Origin: Oscillospiraceae bacterium
GTDB lineage: Bacteria; Bacillota; Clostridia; Oscillospirales; Ruminococcaceae
Direction of reading: 5' to 3'
Assembly: GCA_031280965.1 (NCBI GenBank)
Contig: JAITFZ010000029.1
Location: 1 to 64,000, forward strand
DNA length: 64,000 nucleotides
Below, in pieces: positions 60,780-64,000 of the stretch. The translations under genes were made by a program, and so were the position numbers. The notes under the pieces were generated by a model, which had not been told where the DNA came from, made no database searches, and saw nothing but the letters and a program-made list of their open reading frames with translations. Position 1 is the first letter of the stretch. Every line of letters starts with the position of its first letter.

Positions 60780-61499
60780 TCATCTTCTTCTTGCTATCGC
60801 TAAAATTCTAATCAGCTGTGCGAGTGAAACAAGCAGTGCCGCGACATAAGTCATAGCGGCGGCGTTGAGAATACTTCTCGCGCCTTTCTGTTCGCTCCGG
60901 TCGAGAATACCCTGCGATTCTATAGTATTCATCGCTCTTCTTGACGCGTTGAACTCGACAGGCAGCGTAACAATTTGAAAAATCGCCGCAAGCGAAAACG
61001 CCGCAATCCCTACATTAATCATAATCGTTCCCGGCACTAACGGCAGAAAAAAGCCGATTAAAACTAAGAAAATCCATGTTCTGTTAGCAATGCTGACAGC
61101 AGGGAATATAGCCGTGCGTATTTTTATGGGCGTGTACGCCGTGGCGTGCTGGATTGCGTGACCGCACTCGTGCGCGGCAATGCCGATTGCGCTGACCGAA
61201 ATACTGTTATAAGTGCTTTCGGATAGCGCAACTACGTTCCTGCGAGGGTCGTAGTGGTCGGTGAGCTTTCCGCGTGTCGGCTCTACAATCACATCATAAA
61301 GCCCGTTGCTGTCAAGAATCTGCCGCGCTATAACATGCGCGGGAACGCCTCTTGCTGACCTGACTTTATCGTATCTTGAAAAAGTCAGCCTTACATTCGC
61401 GGAAGCAAGCATAGCGACTATAATAGTCGCAAACAAGAGTATTGTCGCCGCATTGGGGTTGCTTAGAAAGTATTCTAAGGTTTTTGGTAAATTTTCCAT
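60780..61499 (-). CDS. YugP-family zinc metallopeptidase
   Basis: 239-residue membrane protein. The zinc motif is GIAAHECGHAIQHATAY (HExxH). There are hydrophobic segments at the N-terminus (ATILLFATIIVAMLAS) and three in the second half, and the conserved ALSESTYNSISVSAIG and PVEFNASRRAM. Insertion of this gene between fmt and rsmB is common in Clostridia. Substrate unknown. Confidence 0.9.
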   Translation of the reverse strand: MENLPKTLEYFLSNPNAATILLFATIIVAMLASANVRLTFSRYDKVRSARGVPAHVIARQILDSNGLYDVIVEPTRGKLTDHYDPRRNVVALSESTYNSISVSAIGIAAHECGHAIQHATAYTPIKIRTAIFPAVSIANRTWIFLVLIGFFLPLVPGTIMINVGIAAFSLAAIFQIVTLPVEFNASRRAMNTIESQGILDRSEQKGARSILNAAAMTYVAALLVSLAQLIRILAIARRR

Positions 61500-61503
61500 A
61501 TAT

Positions 61504-62388
61504 TTATTCCTTTCTGAAGCCGCGGAGGAATTCGTCTGCTTTCATTTTACTTTTACCCTCGGGTTGTACTTCAAGTAACCGCAGGAACCTTTTATCTCCG
61601 CAGATAAAATCAAGTTTGTTGTTTAGTGTTTCCACAATTTCAGAAGAAAAAACTTTTAATCTTCGATTATCAATAAAAGTATATGCTTCTCCCGATAACC
61701 CCCGAACGAAATTATAAATATCCGCAGAAGATTTATTCCAGTCGATTTCTTTCATCTGCTTTGTAATCATAGGCGCGTAAGTCGCAAGTTCGTTATTTTG
61801 TGCAGTTTTGCATTTCAGACATTCTTCCGGATTTTCCGCGAATTTTACAATGAGCCGTGCGCCGATTTCCTTTAGAACATCGTGTAACCGAGAAGCGGTC
61901 ATAGTGTCGGTGATTTCACATTTTTCAAAGAGCAACATATCGCCTGTGTCTATGCCTGCATCCATCTGCATAATCGTAACGCCGCTTTCCTTGTCGCCGT
62001 TCATTATGCAAAAGTTAACAGGTGCCGCTCCCCGCCATCGCGGAAGTAAGGACGCATGGATATTTACACATCCGTAGCGCGGGAATTCGAGAATTACTTC
62101 GGGAAGAATCTGACCGTACGCCGCAACAATTATAATATCGGGGTTGATTTCTTTAATAAGCTCAAGGCTTTTCCCGCTGTCATCGCCCCTGCGCAAAGAC
62201 ATCGGCTGAAAAACCTCTAAATCTTTCGCAAGTGCGTATTCCTTAACGGGGGAGAAGCGGACTTTCTGCCCTCTGCCGCTCGGCTTGTCCGGCTGGGTGA
62301 AAATGAGCGGAATTTCATGCCCGGCGTTAATTAATGCATCAAGTGCGGGTACTGCGAATTCAGGCGTACCCATGAAAATCAATTTCAT
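61504..62388 (-). CDS. fmt: Methionyl-tRNA formyltransferase
   Basis: 294 residues. It starts MKLIFMGTPEFAVPALDALI, has the formyl-transfer site INIHASLLPRWRGAAPVNF-like segment (HASLLPRWRGAAP) and MQMDAGIDTGDML. The C-terminal tRNA-binding domain follows. ATG 62388 is the family start; the ORF-track extension runs through def in another frame. It begins two bases before the end of def on the same strand. Confidence 0.95.
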   Translation of the reverse strand: MKLIFMGTPEFAVPALDALINAGHEIPLIFTQPDKPSGRGQKVRFSPVKEYALAKDLEVFQPMSLRRGDDSGKSLELIKEINPDIIIVAAYGQILPEVILEFPRYGCVNIHASLLPRWRGAAPVNFCIMNGDKESGVTIMQMDAGIDTGDMLLFEKCEITDTMTASRLHDVLKEIGARLIVKFAENPEECLKCKTAQNNELATYAPMITKQMKEIDWNKSSADIYNFVRGLSGEAYTFIDNRRLKVFSSEIVETLNNKLDFICGDKRFLRLLEVQPEGKSKMKADEFLRGFRKE

Positions 62389-62389
62389 A

Positions 62390-62908
62390 CTATCTTCTGA
62401 CCTTCTTCTTTCTCCTTTTCCTGTGCGGTTTTCTTTCGCGCTCGGCTTCAGCCTCATCTTTGTCAACCATCTCGTCCGCGACATCCGGGAAAACTACACC
62501 GTTAAGGTGGTCGATTTCATGGCAAATCGCAATAGCAAGCAAGTCGTCGGCTTCATGAAACTGCGGCTTTCCGTGGCGGTTCATGGATTTGACTTTAACA
62601 AAATCAGGGCGCACAACATATCCCCATAAATCAGGACAGGAAAGACAGCCTTCAAGCTCACGCTGACTGCCTATTGAATGTAGGATTTCAGGGTTGATGA
62701 GTTCAATCACGCCGTCGCCGAGGTCGATTACAATAACCCTGCGAAGAATCCCGACCTGAACGGCGGCAATTCCCACGCCGTCATGTTTTTCAAGCGTATC
62801 ATGCATATCATCGAGAAGCACCCATAATTTATCGTCGAATGCGGTTACATCTCTCGACTTTTTATTAAGTGTTTCATCAGGTAGTTTCAAAATGTTTCGC
62901 AGTGCCAA
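62390..62908 (-). CDS. def: Peptide deformylase
   Basis: Metal-dependent removal of the N-formyl group (172 residues). All three motifs are present: GVGIAAVQVG, EGCLSCPD and ICHEIDHLNGVVF. It starts at TTG with GGAAGGG upstream. The C-terminal 25 residues are extremely basic (ERERKPHRKRRKKKVRR), an unusual tail that may promote ribosome binding. Confidence 0.95.
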   Translation of the reverse strand: MALRNILKLPDETLNKKSRDVTAFDDKLWVLLDDMHDTLEKHDGVGIAAVQVGILRRVIVIDLGDGVIELINPEILHSIGSQRELEGCLSCPDLWGYVVRPDFVKVKSMNRHGKPQFHEADDLLAIAICHEIDHLNGVVFPDVADEMVDKDEAEAERERKPHRKRRKKKVRR

Positions 62909-62959
62909 ATTCGCGTCCCTTCCGGTCTGCGCACGGACAAAAGTCTGTACGCTCCTAAA

Positions 62960-64000
62960 TTATAGAATTTCACCATTTATATCTACATATATTCCTGTAT
63001 ATTTAAAATCGGTGCCGCTGTAAGCAGTTTTCAGTGCGTTTGATATAATTCTGCGGAACGCCGCGCTGTTTTTACACTTGATAATCAGCTTATGCCGATA
63101 TTTTCCGTTAATGCGTCCGGTGCCGCTTTTTGTCGGACCAAGTACGCGGTAAGGGAGTTTTTTTTCCGCCGAGTTAAGCTCGGCGCTAAGGATGGCAAGG
63201 AATTTTTCAGCCGCTTTTTCGGAAGTTTTTTCATCGACTGCCGAGAAGCCTATTAAGAATATATCGCAAAACGGCGGAAATATGAGCGCTTTTCTGACTT
63301 CTGCTTCCTGCCCGTAAAATTCCGCGTAATCCTGTGCGGCGGCAAGGTTAAGGACATAGTGGTCGGGCGTAAAGGTTTGCAGGTACGCTCTGCCTTTCTT
63401 GCTTCCGCGCCCCGAACGCCCCACAACCTGCGTAATAAGCGAAAACGTCTTCTCATAACCTAAGTAGTCGCCCGAATACAAGGCTTTGTCAATCCCCAGC
63501 ACACCCACGAGCGTTATATTCTCGAAGTCAAGACCCTTTGCAACCATCTGTGTGCCGACCATTATATCATATTCACCGCTTTTAAATTCGGCGAATTTAG
63601 TCTCGAAAGCAGTCTTGGAAACTGTAGTGTCCGCGTCCATACGCAGAATTCTCGCATCGGGGAAAATTTCCCCGATTTCGTCCTCGACCCGCTGGGTTCC
63701 CGTGCCGCTTTGATAAATGTGCCTGCACTTACAATTTTCGCACACATCCGGCATCGGCGCGTTGTGGGCGCAATAATGACATTGCACGGAATTGCCCTTT
63801 TTATGATAAGTCAGCGGAATTAAACAAACAGGACAGCTAACCGCCGCGCCGCACTTGACGCACCTTGCGTAAGTATGATAACCGCGCCTGTTAAGCAGAA
63901 TAAGGCTTTGCTCGCCCCGTTCAAGATTATCGGCTAACTCCTCAAGGAGAATACCGCTGAAATTTGAGCGGTTGCCATTCTCGTATTCGGTTTTCATATC
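62960..64000 (-). CDS. priA: Primosomal protein N' (PriA helicase), C-terminal part
   Basis: Replication-restart helicase; the frame runs off the right edge, so only the last 346 residues or so are present. Visible are the helicase C-terminal lobe with LLNRRGYHTYARCVKCGAAV, the zinc-binding cysteines CPVCLIPL, CHYCAHNAPMPDVCENCKC, and IMVGTQMVAKGLDFENITLV and VVGRSGRGSKKGRAYLQT. The Met at 63997 is internal, corresponding to the VDM segment of PriA. It heads the conserved priA-def-fmt run. Confidence 0.95.
   Translation of the reverse strand, partial: DMKTEYENGNRSNFSGILLEELADNLERGEQSLILLNRRGYHTYARCVKCGAAVSCPVCLIPLTYHKKGNSVQCHYCAHNAPMPDVCENCKCRHIYQSGTGTQRVEDEIGEIFPDARILRMDADTTVSKTAFETKFAEFKSGEYDIMVGTQMVAKGLDFENITLVGVLGIDKALYSGDYLGYEKTFSLITQVVGRSGRGSKKGRAYLQTFTPDHYVLNLAAAQDYAEFYGQEAEVRKALIFPPFCDIFLIGFSAVDEKTSEKAAEKFLAILSAELNSAEKKLPYRVLGPTKSGTGRINGKYRHKLIIKCKNSAAFRRIISNALKTAYSGTDFKYTGIYVDINGEIL

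Overview
The window looks like a chromosome segment of an endospore-forming member of the Clostridia (Firmicutes). The evidence is a sigG-type sigma factor gene, a spoVG gene, a 28-codon spoVM gene, a SpoIVFB-like site-2 protease, a PrkC/PrpC kinase-phosphatase pair, the short HisG plus HisZ arrangement, CdaA/CdaR, MgtE, and strong Shine-Dalgarno sites with frequent GTG/TTG starts. No species can be named from sequence alone. Identifications rest on motif and family recognition, without database searches.

Layout. (1) 1-8200 is an accessory island, visibly more AT-rich than the rest. Transposase debris (IS5-like, IS256-like) is followed by a complete type II-C CRISPR-Cas9 locus: tracrRNA, cas9, cas1, cas2, and an array of 19 full repeats, one truncated repeat and 19 spacers. 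A HEAT-like repeat protein and another broken transposase follow. (2) 8239-11215 holds sigG, an ArsC/Spx-like protein and a ZnuC/ZnuB-type metal transporter. (3) 11372-18980 is a histidine operon, hisZ-G-D-C-B-A-F-(GNAT)-I-E, with no hisH. (4) 19024-22344 is a membrane protease and TIGR03960/TIGR03936 cluster. (5) 22341-26502 is ilvB-ilvN-methyltransferase-ilvC. (6) 26548-45809 is mostly housekeeping: rimM-trmD, a GH43 enzyme, a membrane pyrophosphatase, a P-loop ATPase, an S1 protein, a Ddl-like protein that lacks its metal ligands, ywiB-argS, nudF, spoVG, murC, a HAD fusion protein, gap and dus. (7) 45828-50838 carries cdaA-cdaR, an elongated zapA, a short U32 peptidase gene, ruvX and a GNAT gene. 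(8) 50953-54085 carries VOC and SCP2 genes, mgtE with a leader-peptide/terminator 5' region, and spoVM. (9) 54130-64000, on the minus strand, is the conserved priA-def-fmt-yugP-rsmB-rlmN-prpC-prkC-PASTA-rsgA run.

How it works together. The Cas9 locus appears complete. The tracrRNA has a consensus promoter and pairs with nearly the whole repeat. Each repeat carries an extended -10 promoter on the minus strand, so crRNAs are probably transcribed one by one toward the cas genes. The most interesting non-CRISPR observations are: the mgtE leader, with a 31-codon peptide containing DDPLP followed by an intrinsic terminator; several genes whose promoter places the predicted transcript start on the ATG (leaderless mRNA); a recurring 5' leader before three genes, two copies of which carry a four-codon mini-ORF; a Ddl homologue without metal ligands; a HAD phosphatase fused to a possible nuclease-like domain; and a stand-alone single-PASTA membrane protein next to PrkC.
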